From contig NC_015588.1 of NCBI RefSeq assembly GCF_000215105.1, forward strand, positions 682,001 through 746,000: a stretch of DNA of 64,000 nucleotides. The letters are read 5' to 3'. Made by a program: the position numbers and the translations under genes. Origin of the DNA: Isoptericola variabilis 225. GTDB lineage: Bacteria; Actinomycetota; Actinomycetes; Actinomycetales; Cellulomonadaceae. Below are positions 15,343 to 36,024 of this stretch, in pieces. The stretch's first letter is position 1. Every line of letters starts with the position of its first letter. The notes under the pieces are model-generated. The model was not told the origin of the DNA, made no database searches, and saw nothing but the letters and a program-made list of their open reading frames with translations.

Positions 15343-17865
15343 GTGGAGGCAGACGGCGGAGGTGCGACCGACCTGTACGCGGTCGCGCGCGGGCACGACG
15401 ACGTCGGCCGGTTCGGCGAGGCGCTCGCGACCTACCGGCGTCTGCTGAGGCTGCTCGAGGAGAGCTCGGGCGAGCCGCGCCTGCGAGCGCGCGCGCTGCT
15501 CGGCGCGGCCCACTGCGTGTACGAGGCGCAGGGCGACCTCGACGGGGCGATGCGCCTCCTCGACGACGCCGAGGCCGTGAGCCGCGAGCACGACCTGGGC
15601 ACCGAGCTCATCGCCGTCCAGGGGCAGCGCGGCCTGCTCTGGCTCCGTGCGGGCGACGTCGCTCGGGCGCGCGCGGAGCTGGACCGTGCCGAGCCCCGGC
15701 TCGACCGCGAGCCCAGTCGCGACGCCGCGGTGCTGCTGCTCAACCGCGGAGCGCTGAACCTCGACGCGGGCGACGTCGCGGCCGCGGAGCGCGACCTCGC
15801 CGCCTCGTCGGCGCACGCCGCGGCGATCGGGGACCGCTCGGTCGAGGGCAAGGCGCTGCACAACCTGGGGTACGCCCACTTCCTGCGCGGCGACCTCCCG
15901 CTCGCGCTGCGCCGCATGTCCGAGGCGACGGACGCGTTCGCCCACGAGGGTCCGCAGTCGGTCGCTCTCGTCGACCGGTCCCGCGTGCTCTACGAGGCGG
16001 GCCTGGTGCGCGAGGCCGCGGAGGCGCTCGACGCCGCGGCCGCCGCGCTCGAGCAGGACGGCGCCGCCGTCGACCTCGCCCACGTCCGGCTCGACACCGC
16101 GCGCTGTCTGCTGCAGCTGCGGCGCCACGACCAGGCGCTGCGCGCGGCGCGTGCGGCGCGCGAGGCGTTCGTCGAGCAGTCCAACACGCAGTGGGCGCTG
16201 CGCGCCGAGCTCGTCGAGCTCGAGGCCGAGCTCGGCACCCTCGTGAGCGACGGCGACGTCGGTGACTGCCCGCGCGTGCTCCGGCGGGCGGGCGAGATCG
16301 CCGAGCTGGCGCACGGGCTCGCGCCGGGGCTCGTGGCGGTGCCCGCGCGGATCCTGCAGGCCGACGCGGCGGTGCTCGCGGGCGAGCTCGACGTCGCGCG
16401 CACCGCGCTCGCCGCGGCCAGGACCGACTCCTCGGTCGCGCTCTCGGTCCGCATCCAGCGCCAGGTGGTCGCGGCACGCCTCGCGTTCGCCGCGGGCGAC
16501 CGGCGCCGCGGCCTCGCCGCCGTGCGTCGTGGCCACGCGCTGCTGAGCAGCCACCGCGCGCACCTCGGCTCGGTCGACGCCGTCACGGCGGCCGCGCTGC
16601 ACGGCGCACGGCTCGCGATCGCGGACGTCGAGGCCGCCTTCGGCACGGGACGGCCCGCCGCCGTCTTCGACGCCGTCGAGCGCGGCCGCGCGACGTTCGC
16701 GGGCGCGGGGCGCGTGCGCCCGCCCGCGGACCCCGAGACCGCCGACCTCGTCGAGCGGGCGCGGCGGGAGCTCGAGGCGAGCCTGGCGGAGGAGGCGCTC
16801 GCCGACCGCGAGTCCCACCTGGCCGAGGCCCGGCGCCTCCAGGAGGCGGCGCGCCGGCGCGCGTGGCTCGACGGCGGCAGCCGCGGCGCTCCGCGGCCGG
16901 CCACCGCTCGCCGGGTGCGCGAGGCGCTGCGCGGCGGCGCGCCGCAGGTCACGGTCGCGAGCCTCGTTCTGCTGCACGGGGCCGTCCACGCGGTCGTCGT
17001 CGACGTGACGGGGGACCGGCTCGTCCGGCTCGCGGACTGGGACGAGGTCGCCGAGCAGGTCCGGCGCGTGCGCGCGGACCTCGGGGTCCTCTCGAACGCA
17101 CTGATCCCTGAGCCGCTGCGCGCCGCCGCGGCGGCGTCGGTCGGCCGCGCGCTCGGGCGCCTCGACGGCATGCTGCTCGGCCCGCTCCACGTCACCGGAG
17201 ACCTCCACCTGGTGGCGCGCGACCTGCTGCTCACCGTGCCGTGGGCGGCGCTGCCGTCGCGGCGCGGGCGGCGGACGGTCGTGAACTCGTGGCTCGACCT
17301 GCGCGCCGGCGCGCCGCCGCGACGCTCGGACCGCGCTCTCGTCGTCGCCGGGCCGGGGCTCCTGGCGTCCCACGAGGAGGCGGGCCTGGTCGCGGGGGCG
17401 TGGGACGACGTCGTCCTCCTGCGCGGCGAGGACGCGACGTGCGCCGCGACGTCGGGCCGGCTCGCCGGCGTCGGGATCGTGCACCTCGCCGCCCACGGGA
17501 CGCACGAGCCCGACAACCCGTTGTTCTCGTCGGTGCGCCTCGCGGACGGGCCGCTGTTCGCCCACGAGCTCGACGGCACGGACCTGGCGGGTGCCGTCGT
17601 CGTGCTCTCGGCGTGCGAGGTCGGGCGGTCGAGCTCGCGGGTCGGTGGCGAACCGCTCGGCCTCACGAGCGTCCTGCTGCGGCACGGGGCCGGAGCGGTG
17701 ATCGCGGCCGTCGCGCCGTTGCGCGACGACGTGGCGCTGCGCGTCATGCCGGCCCTGCACGCCGGCCTGCGCGAGGGGTTGCGACCGGGCCAGGCGCTCG
17801 CGCGCGCCGTCGCCGACGAGCCCGAGCCCGTGCCGCTCGTCTGCTTCGGCCCCCTCGTCGTGTGA
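15343..17865 (+). CDS. TPR-CHAT protein (caspase-like peptidase domain)
   Basis: This 840-residue protein has an N-terminal array of TPR-like helical pairs (about residues 5-430: YRRLLRLLEE, ALHNLGYAHFLRGDLPLALR and others), a charged helical segment (about 455-515), and a C-terminal CHAT domain with the catalytic dyad H718 (HLAAHGTHEPDNPLFS) and C758 (VVLSACEVG). CHAT domains are caspase-related proteases. TPR-CHAT proteins include the protease partner of type III-E CRISPR effectors and activators of bacterial gasdermins; no CRISPR or gasdermin gene is seen here. No signal peptide or membrane segment. GTG at 15343 is preferred for its leaderless motif; ATG at 15295 would add 16 residues and start 5 bp after the subtilase stop. 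Confidence 0.9.
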   Translation: MEADGGGATDLYAVARGHDDVGRFGEALATYRRLLRLLEESSGEPRLRARALLGAAHCVYEAQGDLDGAMRLLDDAEAVSREHDLGTELIAVQGQRGLLWLRAGDVARARAELDRAEPRLDREPSRDAAVLLLNRGALNLDAGDVAAAERDLAASSAHAAAIGDRSVEGKALHNLGYAHFLRGDLPLALRRMSEATDAFAHEGPQSVALVDRSRVLYEAGLVREAAEALDAAAAALEQDGAAVDLAHVRLDTARCLLQLRRHDQALRAARAAREAFVEQSNTQWALRAELVELEAELGTLVSDGDVGDCPRVLRRAGEIAELAHGLAPGLVAVPARILQADAAVLAGELDVARTALAAARTDSSVALSVRIQRQVVAARLAFAAGDRRRGLAAVRRGHALLSSHRAHLGSVDAVTAAALHGARLAIADVEAAFGTGRPAAVFDAVERGRATFAGAGRVRPPADPETADLVERARRELEASLAEEALADRESHLAEARRLQEAARRRAWLDGGSRGAPRPATARRVREALRGGAPQVTVASLVLLHGAVHAVVVDVTGDRLVRLADWDEVAEQVRRVRADLGVLSNALIPEPLRAAAAASVGRALGRLDGMLLGPLHVTGDLHLVARDLLLTVPWAALPSRRGRRTVVNSWLDLRAGAPPRRSDRALVVAGPGLLASHEEAGLVAGAWDDVVLLRGEDATCAATSGRLAGVGIVHLAAHGTHEPDNPLFSSVRLADGPLFAHELDGTDLAGAVVVLSACEVGRSSSRVGGEPLGLTSVLLRHGAGAVIAAVAPLRDDVALRVMPALHAGLREGLRPGQALARAVADEPEPVPLVCFGPLVV

Positions 17866-17929
17866 GCCGGGCCGGGGGGGCGTGACGCAGGCCTCCGGCG
17901 GCGATTACCGCACCACCGCCGTCGTCGTG

Positions 17930-17935
17930 TAGAGT
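17930..17935 (+). promoter_or_regulatory. -10 of rplJL transcript
   Basis: TAGAGT places the transcript start near 17942 and gives an rplJ leader of about 200 nt. The -35 is weak. Confidence 0.5.
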
Positions 17936-17941
17936 TCTCGG

Positions 17942-18145
17942 GTAACCCAAGACCGCCGGTCGTCCGACGCTGCCCAGGATCCGTCCCGGGAAGCCGAAGA
18001 CCGAAGTCCCGCCGAACGCGGGGGCCTGCGCAGGTGACACGACGACGTCCCGCAGCATCGCTGCGAGCCCGAGCCCCGTGCGCCTGCGCCGGGGCTCTTT
18101 CTCGTTCCAGGGGCAGCCGGTGGCACCACCACCGGAAGGATTGCC
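17942..18145 (+). ncRNA. L10-type leader of rplJL
   Basis: The 200-nt leader of rplJ holds conserved-looking paired segments (for example GGGGGCCTGCGCAGGTG near 18020-18036) like known bacterial L10 leaders, which bind the L10-L12 complex for autoregulation. Near its end is an intrinsic-terminator-like hairpin with a T-rich tail (18071-18103). Assignment to the family is from position and general form, not from a covariance search. Confidence 0.6.
18071..18103 (+). terminator. Hairpin with T-tail in rplJ leader
   Basis: GAGCCCCG (18071-18078) pairs with CGGGGCTC (18090-18097), with an inner GCG/CGC extension and a bulged T, followed by TTTCTC. It can act as an attenuator ahead of rplJ. Confidence 0.65.
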
Positions 18146-18679
18146 ATGGCGAGGCCGGACAAGGCAGCCACCGTCGCGGAGATCGCGGAGAAGTTCCGCG
18201 GTTCGAGCGCGGCCGTGCTGACCGAGTACCGCGGGCTCACCGTCGCGCAGCTCAAGGAGCTGCGTCGGTCGCTCAGCGGCAACGCAACCTACGCCGTGGT
18301 GAAGAACACGCTGACCAACATCGCGGCCAAGGAGGCCGGCATCGAGTCGCTCGACGCCGACCTCAAGGGTCCCTCCGCGATCGCGTTCGTGACCGGTGAC
18401 CCGGTCGAGGCCGCCAAGGGTCTGCGTGACTTCGCCAAGGCGAACCCTGCACTGGTCATCAAGGGCGGTGTCCTCGACGGGAACCCGCTGACCGCTGCGG
18501 AGGTCACCAAGCTCGCGGACCTCGAGTCGCGCGAGGTCCTGCTGGCCAAGGCGGCCGGTGCGATGAAGGCCAAGCTCTACCAGGCTGCCTACGTCTTCAC
18601 CGCCAAGCCCGCCGAGGCCGCCCGCGTCATCGATGCCCTGCGTCAGAAGAAGCAGGACTCGGAGGCCGCCGCCGCCTGA
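18146..18679 (+). CDS. rplJ: 50S ribosomal protein L10
   Basis: This 177-residue protein matches L10 ([20 protein letters not shown], then [15 protein letters not shown]). It anchors L7/L12 dimers on the ribosomal stalk, and its complex with L12 normally feeds back on the leader RNA. The Ala-rich C-terminus is the L12-binding helix. Confidence 0.97.
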   Translation: MARPDKAATVAEIAEKFRGSSAAVLTEYRGLTVAQLKELRRSLSGNATYAVVKNTLTNIAAKEAGIESLDADLKGPSAIAFVTGDPVEAAKGLRDFAKANPALVIKGGVLDGNPLTAAEVTKLADLESREVLLAKAAGAMKAKLYQAAYVFTAKPAEAARVIDALRQKKQDSEAAAA

Positions 18680-18762
18680 CGGCGCGGCGCCCAGCACAAC
18701 CACCCCCTGCTTCTGCCGGGCCGACCAGGCCCCAGGACGCACCAACCGAAAGGAACGCCATC

Positions 18763-19161
18763 ATGGCGAAGCTCAGCACCGAGGAGCTCCTCGACGCGTT
18801 CAAGGAGCTCACCCTCATCGAGCTCAACGAGTTCGTGAAGGCCTTCGAGGAGACCTTCGAGGTCACCGCCGCCGCCCCCGTCGCGGTCGCCGCCGCGGGC
18901 GCCCCGGCCGCCGGTGGTGCCGGCGACGCCGGTGCCGCCGAGGAGGAGAAGGACGAGTTCGACGTCATCCTCGAGGCCGCCGGCGACAAGAAGATCCAGG
19001 TCATCAAGGAGGTGCGCGCGCTCACGTCCCTCGGCCTGAAGGAGGCCAAGGACCTCGTGGACGGTGCCCCCAAGCCGGTCCTGGAGGGCGCGAACAAGGA
19101 GACCGCCGAGAAGGCGAAGGCTGCCCTCGAGGGCGCCGGCGCGACCGTCACGCTCAAGTGA
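18763..19161 (+). CDS. rplL: 50S ribosomal protein L7/L12
   Basis: This 132-residue stalk protein has an N-terminal dimerisation domain ([20 protein letters not shown]), an Ala/Gly hinge (about residues 43-62) and the factor-binding C-terminal domain ([20 protein letters not shown]). AAAGGAACG upstream is the ribosome site. It follows rplJ by 83 bp. Confidence 0.98.
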   Translation: MAKLSTEELLDAFKELTLIELNEFVKAFEETFEVTAAAPVAVAAAGAPAAGGAGDAGAAEEEKDEFDVILEAAGDKKIQVIKEVRALTSLGLKEAKDLVDGAPKPVLEGANKETAEKAKAALEGAGATVTLK

Positions 19162-19208
19162 CGTCAGTCCTCGGACTCCTCGCCGCCTGACGGCGGCACC
19201 CCAGGCGC

Positions 19209-19242
19209 AGAGGCCCGTACCCCCTCGGGGGTGCGGGCCTCT
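19209..19242 (+). terminator. Terminator after rplL
   Basis: AGAGGCCCGTACCCC pairs with GGGGTGCGGGCCTCT (one G-T wobble) around a CTCG loop. It ends or reduces the rplJL transcript before rpoBC. Confidence 0.85.
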
Positions 19243-19413
19243 CGTCGTGCCCGACGCCGGTCCCCCCGCGCGTGTGACGCACCTCCTGGTGCGACCCGCC
19301 CGAGGCGAGGTACCGTCGTCGGACAACCGTTTCTTGGGCGGCATATGGCGGCCACCGAGACAACGTCCTCACAATCCAGAGACGAGGGCGTCCACCGGCG
19401 TGCCCGCGCGGGG

Positions 19414-19442
19414 TGGACAAACTCGATCGATCTGGCTACGCT
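19414..19442 (+). promoter_or_regulatory. rpoBC promoter
   Basis: TGGACA at 19414-19419, a 17-base spacer, and TACGCT at 19437-19442 fit the housekeeping sigma factor consensus well. The transcript start is expected near 19449. Confidence 0.7.
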
Positions 19443-19605
19443 AGCGCTTTGCGCTCGCCTGTGCCCCGACGCCCGTCCGCCGACGAAGTCCCGCCCACGT
19501 GGTCATCTCTTTCGTGACCCCGCGGACGGCGACCAGGTCGCGGTCCGGCGGCTGCAGCCTCGCTGAGCGTACAGCGTGCCATCGAACTGCAGGGAAGGAC
19601 CCCTC

Positions 19606-23118
<3,513 letters not shown>

Positions 23119-23173
23119 TCAGCGACCGGCTGAACAAGCGGACATTCGAAAAGCTTTGAGGAAGTAGGACATC

Positions 23174-27055
<3,882 letters not shown>

Positions 27056-27082
27056 TCTCCGCGGCTCCGCCGCGTACCGCCC

Positions 27083-27115
27083 GGGGCGCCCTCGTCATCA
27101 CGACGGGGGCGCCCC
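27083..27115 (+). terminator. Terminator after rpoC
   Basis: A 14-bp stem (GGGGCGCCCTCGTC with GACGGGGGCGCCCC, one G-T wobble) has loop ATCAC. Confidence 0.8.
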
Positions 27116-27146
27116 CGGCGCGTTCCGGGTGCGTGCACCGACTCTC

Positions 27147-27219
27147 GCCGAGGTCGTAACGGAGGTCGCGACGTCGTACCCCCGGCGTACGACGTGGCGA
27201 CCGGAGGTACGACCTCGCG
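27147..27219. repeat. 73-nt palindromic element, copy 1
   Basis: About 90 percent identical to the element at 63856-63928. It starts GCCGAGGTCGTAACGGAGGT and can fold back on itself with arms of about 33 nt around CCCCGGC. It lies 92 bp after rpoC, between that terminator and the rpsL promoter. Confidence 0.85.
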
Positions 27220-27282
27220 GACGGGACGCGGCCGGCGGGCCGCCGGGGGAGCGGTGGGCCGCACGTCACAACGGCCACGCTT

Positions 27283-27311
27283 TGACCGGCCTTGCGCGGC
27301 CGGGTAGTCTT
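27283..27311 (+). promoter_or_regulatory. rpsL operon promoter
   Basis: TTGACC at 27283-27288, a 17-base spacer, and TAGTCT at 27306-27311 form a near-consensus promoter. The transcript start is expected near 27318. Confidence 0.75.
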
Positions 27312-27587
27312 GGAAGCCGTGCCCGTGCCGTCGTGCCCGCGGTCCAGCAGGTGATCCTCCCGGGTCCCGGCCGGCCCGCCGCGCCGACCTGGTGCGCAGG
27401 CATCCCGCGAACCGCACCGCGACGCTCCCCGTGAGCGCAGGACGGTCCGGGCCATCGAGCCGGTGGTAAGTGGCGTTGCGGTTCCGTGAGGGCCGCGGGT
27501 GCCGCATGCGATCGGCACGCACAAGCCAGACAGACCACCGTCGAGGGCCGACCGGCCCTCGTGAGCTCGAGAGACGACGGAGACGTA

Positions 27588-27962
27588 GTGCCTACGATCC
27601 AGCAGCTCGTCCGCAAGGGCCGGACCTCGAAGGCCGGGAAGTCGAAGACCCCGGCCCTCAAGGGTTCCCCGCAGCGGCGCGGCGTGTGCACCCGTGTGTA
27701 CACCACCACCCCCAAGAAGCCGAACTCGGCGCTCCGCAAGGTCGCGCGTGTGAAGCTCTCCTCCGGTACCGAGGTCACCGCGTACATCCCCGGCGTCGGC
27801 CACAACCTGCAGGAGCACTCGATCGTGCTCGTGCGCGGTGGTCGTGTGAAGGACCTCCCCGGCGTCCGCTACAAGATCGTCCGCGGCGCGCTCGACACGC
27901 AGGGCGTCAAGGGCCGCAAGCAGGCGCGGAGCCGCTACGGCGCGAAGAAGGAGAAGGCCTGA
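27588..27962 (+). CDS. rpsL: 30S ribosomal protein S12
   Basis: This 124-residue protein ([11 protein letters not shown] start, GTG) helps decoding at the A site. The streptomycin-resistance positions carry lysine as in sensitive strains ([11 protein letters not shown] and [13 protein letters not shown]). Its stop overlaps the rpsG start (TGATG). Confidence 0.98.
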   Translation: MPTIQQLVRKGRTSKAGKSKTPALKGSPQRRGVCTRVYTTTPKKPNSALRKVARVKLSSGTEVTAYIPGVGHNLQEHSIVLVRGGRVKDLPGVRYKIVRGALDTQGVKGRKQARSRYGAKKEKA

Positions 27963-28432
27963 TGCCTCGTAAGGGTCCGGCCCCCAAGCGGCCGCTCATC
28001 GTCGACCCGGTGTACGGGTCGCCCGTCGTGACGCAGCTCATCAACAAGGTGCTGCTCGACGGCAAGAAGTCCACCGCCGAGTCCATCGTCTACGGCGCCC
28101 TCGAGGGCGTCCGTGCCAAGACGGACCAGGACCCGGTCGTCGTGCTCAAGCGCGCGCTCGAGAACGTCCGCCCGGCGCTCGAGGTGCGTTCGCGCCGCGT
28201 CGGTGGCGCGACCTACCAGGTCCCCGTCGAGGTGCGCCCGGCGCGCTCGACGACGCTCGCGCTGCGCTGGCTCACCGACTTCTCGCGCGCCCGTCGCGAG
28301 AAGACGATGACCGAGCGCCTCATGAACGAGATCCTCGACGCCTCGAACGGCCTCGGTGCCGCGGTCAAGCGCCGCGAGGACATGCACAAGATGGCCGAGT
28401 CGAACAAGGCCTTCGCGCACTACCGCTGGTGA
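27962..28432 (+). CDS. rpsG: 30S ribosomal protein S7
   Basis: This 156-residue protein matches S7 ([20 protein letters not shown] start). It nucleates the 30S head and binds the 3' domain of 16S rRNA. The start overlaps rpsL by one base. Confidence 0.98.
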   Translation: MPRKGPAPKRPLIVDPVYGSPVVTQLINKVLLDGKKSTAESIVYGALEGVRAKTDQDPVVVLKRALENVRPALEVRSRRVGGATYQVPVEVRPARSTTLALRWLTDFSRARREKTMTERLMNEILDASNGLGAAVKRREDMHKMAESNKAFAHYRW

Positions 28433-28439
28433 TGCGCTC

Positions 28440-28470
28440 GGACGGCCCCGGGTCCCCCCCGGGGCCGTCC
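28440..28470 (+). terminator. Hairpin after rpsG
   Basis: GGACGGCCCCGGG pairs with CCCGGGGCCGTCC (13 bp) around TCCCC. It probably attenuates readthrough into fusA. Confidence 0.75.
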
Positions 28471-28547
28471 GCGGATCCGGAGCCGGCCGGGGGCCGGACC
28501 TCCGGCACCGGTTCCTGACGACCCACTGACCCGAGGGGTAAGACACC

Positions 28548-30650
<2,103 letters not shown>

Positions 30651-30776
30651 GTCCCCACAGGTCGACGACCAGCACAACCATCAACCTGTAGGAAACCGCA
30701 ACGCCCCGAGGGTTAGGCTTGATCGGCCGACACTCGCTACGTTCGGAACATCTACCCAAGTCCCAGGAGGACCCCA

Positions 30777-31973
<1,197 letters not shown>

Positions 31974-32023
31974 TCTCCTGATCACTGCGGACCTCGGGAG
32001 CTGAGCTCCGTCCGACACGTCAT

Positions 32024-32056
32024 CGAGGCCCGGGCCCGACAGGGGTCCGGGCCTCG
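32024..32056 (+). terminator. Terminator after tuf
   Basis: CGAGGCCCGGGCCC pairs with GGGTCCGGGCCTCG (one G-T wobble) with a short loop. Confidence 0.8.
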
Positions 32057-32102
32057 GTGCGTGGGGGACGGGCGAGGTATCCAGGGTCACACGGGCCCCG
32101 GC

Positions 32103-32132
32103 TTGGAATCCCGCGGAACCATGTGGCAAGAT
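32103..32132 (+). promoter_or_regulatory. S10 operon promoter
   Basis: TTGGAA at 32103-32108, an 18-base spacer, and CAAGAT at 32127-32132. The transcript start is expected near 32139. Confidence 0.6.
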
Positions 32133-32458
32133 GGTCCGGTTGCCTGTCACGGGCGCGTTCTTTCTCGTGTCGAACAGTGTGTAGCACCGCAGCGCGTGCG
32201 CCGGCCCCTCGGGCCGCACGCCTGGAGCGGTCCTCCTCCTTGGTTGGGGGAGGCGCGGGGCTTGCTGTCGACACGCACGAGCGCCCCGTGGGACACATGT
32301 CTCGGCAGGCTGGACAAACGTCGTGGTCCGCGATGCGGCCCACATCCAACGGCCCCCACCGGGTAGGTGTGCGCGCGCCCGGGTACGTCGCCCAGTGCGA
32401 CACGCCCGAGCGCGGGGGTCGGACAGTAGCGGTTCGAGAGAGAGAGTCAGACGACGCC

Positions 32459-32767
32459 ATGGCGGGACAGAAGATCCGCATCCGGCTCAAGTCCTACGAC
32501 CACGAGGTGATCGACAGCTCGGCGCGCAAGATCGTCGACACGGTCACTCGCGCTGGTGCGACGGTCGTGGGCCCGGTGCCGCTGCCGACGGAGAAGAACG
32601 TCTTCACCGTCATCCGGTCGCCTCACAAGTACAAGGACAGCCGTGAGCACTTCGAGATGCGCACGCACAAGCGGCTGATCGACATCATCGACCCCACGCC
32701 GAAGGCCGTCGACTCGCTGATGCGCATCGACCTGCCGGCCGACGTGAACATCGAGATCAAGCTCTGA
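32459..32767 (+). CDS. rpsJ: 30S ribosomal protein S10
   Basis: This 102-residue protein ([20 protein letters not shown]) is the first gene of the S10 operon and also NusE, a partner of NusG and NusB. ATG 32459 is chosen because an upstream in-frame reading has no family match. Confidence 0.98.
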   Translation: MAGQKIRIRLKSYDHEVIDSSARKIVDTVTRAGATVVGPVPLPTEKNVFTVIRSPHKYKDSREHFEMRTHKRLIDIIDPTPKAVDSLMRIDLPADVNIEIKL

Positions 32768-32781
32768 GGCTGGAAGAGATC

Positions 32782-33435
32782 ATGACCAACCAGCAGAAGA
32801 ACGTGACCGCGGTGCTCGGCACCAAGCTCGGCATGACGCAGCTGTGGGACGACGCCGGCCGCCTCGTGCCCGTCACCGTCGTGGCCGTCCCCACCAACGT
32901 GGTGACGCAGGTCCGCTCGGCCGACGCCGACGGCTACGCGGCAGTCCAGCTCGCCGCCGGCCAGATCGACCCGCGCAAGGTCACCAAGCCGCTCAAGGGC
33001 CACTTCGAGAAGGCCGGCGTGACGCCGCGCCGCCACGTGGCCGAGGTCCGCACCTCCGACGCGACCGAGTACACGCTCGGCCAGGAGATCACCGCCGCCG
33101 CCTTCGAGGCGGGCGCCGTGGTCGACGTCGTCGGCACCACCAAGGGCAAGGGCACCGCCGGTGTCATGAAGCGTCACGGCTTCGCCGGCGTGGGTGCCTC
33201 GCACGGTGCGCACCGCAACCACCGCAAGCCGGGCTCGATCGGTGGCGCCTCGACGCCGTCGCGCGTGTTCAAGGGCCTGCGCATGGCCGGTCGCATGGGC
33301 AACGCCCGCAAGACCGTTCAGAACCTGACCGTCCACGCGGTCGACGCCGAGAAGGGTCTGCTGCTCGTCAAGGGCGCGGTCCCCGGTCCCAAGGGCGGCG
33401 TCGTCCTCGTGCGTACCGCTGCGAAGGGTGCGTGA
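32782..33435 (+). CDS. rplC: 50S ribosomal protein L3
   Basis: This 217-residue protein matches L3, including [20 protein letters not shown] near the peptidyl transferase centre. It is an early assembly protein. Confidence 0.98.
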   Translation: MTNQQKNVTAVLGTKLGMTQLWDDAGRLVPVTVVAVPTNVVTQVRSADADGYAAVQLAAGQIDPRKVTKPLKGHFEKAGVTPRRHVAEVRTSDATEYTLGQEITAAAFEAGAVVDVVGTTKGKGTAGVMKRHGFAGVGASHGAHRNHRKPGSIGGASTPSRVFKGLRMAGRMGNARKTVQNLTVHAVDAEKGLLLVKGAVPGPKGGVVLVRTAAKGA

Positions 33436-33440
33436 CACCA

Positions 33441-34148
33441 ATGGCTAACCAGACCGTCGACGTGCTCGACGCCACGGGCAAGAAGGCCGGCACCGCCGAG
33501 CTCCCCGCCGAGGTGTTCGACGTCGTCACCAACGTCCCGCTGATCCACCAGGTGGTCGTCGCGCAGCGCGCCGCGGCCCGCCAGGGCACGCACGCCACCA
33601 AGACCCGCGGCGACGTCCGCGGCGGTGGCAAGAAGCCGTACAAGCAGAAGGGCACCGGCCGCGCCCGCCAGGGTTCGACGCGCGCCCCGCAGTTCGCCGG
33701 CGGTGGCACCGTCCACGGCCCGCAGCCGCGCAAGTACGACCAGCGCACCCCGAAGAAGATGAAGGCCGCCGCGCTCCGCGGCGCTCTGTCCGACCGCGCC
33801 CGCGCCGGTCGCGTGCACGTCGTCGAGGGCTTCGGCCTGGACGGCGCGCCGTCGACCAAGACGGCGGTCGCGACGCTCGAGGCGCTGACCGACCGCACGC
33901 ACGTGCTCGTGGTGACCGAGCGGACGGACGAGCTGACGATCAAGTCGCTCCGCAACGTCGAGCGGGTCCACCTGCTCCCCGCGGACCAGCTCAACACCTA
34001 CGACGTGCTCGTCGCCGACGACGTCGTCTTCACGCAGGGCGCGCTCGCCGCGTTCCTGGCCGGCCCGGCCACGGGCAAGTCGGTGAAGGCCGTCGCCACG
34101 GAGAGCGAGGCCGTCGAGGCCGAGACCACCGAGGAGGCCACCAAGTGA
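33441..34148 (+). CDS. rplD: 50S ribosomal protein L4
   Basis: This 235-residue protein has the L4 tunnel loop region ([20 protein letters not shown]) and a C-terminal Glu/Thr/Ala-rich tail of about 20 residues. The GTGA at its end is shared with the rplW start. Confidence 0.97.
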   Translation: MANQTVDVLDATGKKAGTAELPAEVFDVVTNVPLIHQVVVAQRAAARQGTHATKTRGDVRGGGKKPYKQKGTGRARQGSTRAPQFAGGGTVHGPQPRKYDQRTPKKMKAAALRGALSDRARAGRVHVVEGFGLDGAPSTKTAVATLEALTDRTHVLVVTERTDELTIKSLRNVERVHLLPADQLNTYDVLVADDVVFTQGALAAFLAGPATGKSVKAVATESEAVEAETTEEATK

Positions 34149-34447
34149 CCGCCGTGACGAAGGACCCGCGCGACATCCTGATCGCGCCGGTCGTCTCCGA
34201 GAAGTCCTACAACCTTCTCGACGAGGGCAAGTACACCTTCGTCGTGGACCCGCGGGCCAACAAGACCGAGATCAAGATCGCGGTCGAGCAGGTCTTCGGC
34301 GTCAAGGTCGCCTCGGTGAACACGATCAACCGCAAGGGCAAGACGCGCCGCACGCGCTACGGCCTGGGCAAGCGCAAGGACACGAAGCGTGCGGTCGTCA
34401 CCCTCCGCGAGGGCACGATCGACATCTTCGGCGGTCCGGTCGGCTGA
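34145..34447 (+). CDS. rplW: 50S ribosomal protein L23
   Basis: This 100-residue protein ([20 protein letters not shown]) sits at the tunnel exit and docks trigger factor and SRP. GTG start with a four-base overlap with rplD. Confidence 0.97.
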   Translation: MTAVTKDPRDILIAPVVSEKSYNLLDEGKYTFVVDPRANKTEIKIAVEQVFGVKVASVNTINRKGKTRRTRYGLGKRKDTKRAVVTLREGTIDIFGGPVG

Positions 34448-34478
34448 GCCGGACGAGAGCAGATCGAGGACAACTTCC

Positions 34479-35315
<837 letters not shown>

Positions 35316-35330
35316 TAAGGAGCCTGACAG

Positions 35331-35612
35331 ATGCCTCGTAGCCTGAAGAAGGGCCCCTTCGTCGACGACCACCTGCAGAAGAAGGTGGACGCCCAGAACG
35401 AGAAGGGGACCAAGAACGTCATCAAGACCTGGTCCCGTCGGTCGGTCATCACGCCCGACTTCCTCGGCCACACCTTCGCCGTGCACGACGGCCGCAAGCA
35501 CGTCCCGGTCTTCGTGACCGAGTCGATGGTCGGCCACAAGCTCGGCGAGTTCGCGCCCACGCGCACTTTCCGCGGCCACGTGAAGGACGACAAGAAGGGC
35601 CGTCGCCGCTGA
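35331..35612 (+). CDS. rpsS: 30S ribosomal protein S19
   Basis: This 93-residue protein ([20 protein letters not shown]) forms a complex with S13 in the 30S head. AAGGAG precedes the ATG. Confidence 0.98.
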   Translation: MPRSLKKGPFVDDHLQKKVDAQNEKGTKNVIKTWSRRSVITPDFLGHTFAVHDGRKHVPVFVTESMVGHKLGEFAPTRTFRGHVKDDKKGRRR

Positions 35613-35655
35613 GCGGCGCGGACCTGACGGTCTGAGAAAAGGAAGCAGGACAGCA

Positions 35656-36024
35656 ATGGAAGCCAAGGCGCAGGCGCGGTTCGTCCGTGTCACGCCCCAG
35701 AAGGCCCGGCGCGTCGTGGACCTCATCCGTGGCAAGCAGGCCTCCGAGGCCGTCGCGGTGCTGAAGTTCGCGCCGCAGGCGGCGAGCGAGCCCGTCCGCA
35801 AGGTCGTGGAGAGCGCCGTCGCGAACGCCCGGGTGAAGGCCGACCGCGCGAGCGAGCGCTTCGACGAGTCGGACTACTTCGTCGCGGAGGCGTACGTGGA
35901 CGAGGGCCCGACCCTCAAGCGGTTCCGCCCGCGGGCGCAGGGACGTGCGAGCCGGATCCTCAAGCGCACCAGCCACATCACCGTGGTCGTCGCACCGCGT
36001 GAGCAGAAGGAAGGGGCCCGATAG
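35656..36024 (+). CDS. rplV: 50S ribosomal protein L22
   Basis: This 122-residue protein ([20 protein letters not shown]) has the beta-hairpin that lines the exit tunnel. Its TAG stop shares one base with the rpsC GTG. Confidence 0.98.
   Translation: MEAKAQARFVRVTPQKARRVVDLIRGKQASEAVAVLKFAPQAASEPVRKVVESAVANARVKADRASERFDESDYFVAEAYVDEGPTLKRFRPRAQGRASRILKRTSHITVVVAPREQKEGAR

Larger units (their letters stand above)
19162..19605 (+). other. Intergenic region rplL-rpoB
   Basis: This 444-bp region has no credible gene. It holds the rplL terminator (19209-19242), a strong promoter (19414-19442) and a leader of about 155 nt before rpoB. Confidence 0.8.
27056..27587 (+). other. Intergenic region rpoC-rpsL
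   Basis: This 532-bp region contains the rpoC terminator, one copy of the 73-nt palindromic element, a strong promoter and a leader of about 270 nt for rpsL. The leader includes a small perfect hairpin (CGAGGGCC/GGCCCTCG, 27542-27561) near the start of rpsL. No gene is seen. Confidence 0.8.
31974..32458 (+). other. Intergenic region tuf-rpsJ (S10 operon leader)
   Basis: This 485-bp region has the tuf terminator (32024-32056), a promoter (32103-32132) and a leader of about 320 nt with several short hairpins (for example CCTCC/GGAGG at 32233-32251). The length suggests RNA-level control of the S10 operon. No gene is supported. Confidence 0.7.

Noticed and set aside
32057..32458. In-frame upstream extension of rpsJ
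   Set aside because: S10 is of standard size from 32459; the region holds the promoter and leader.
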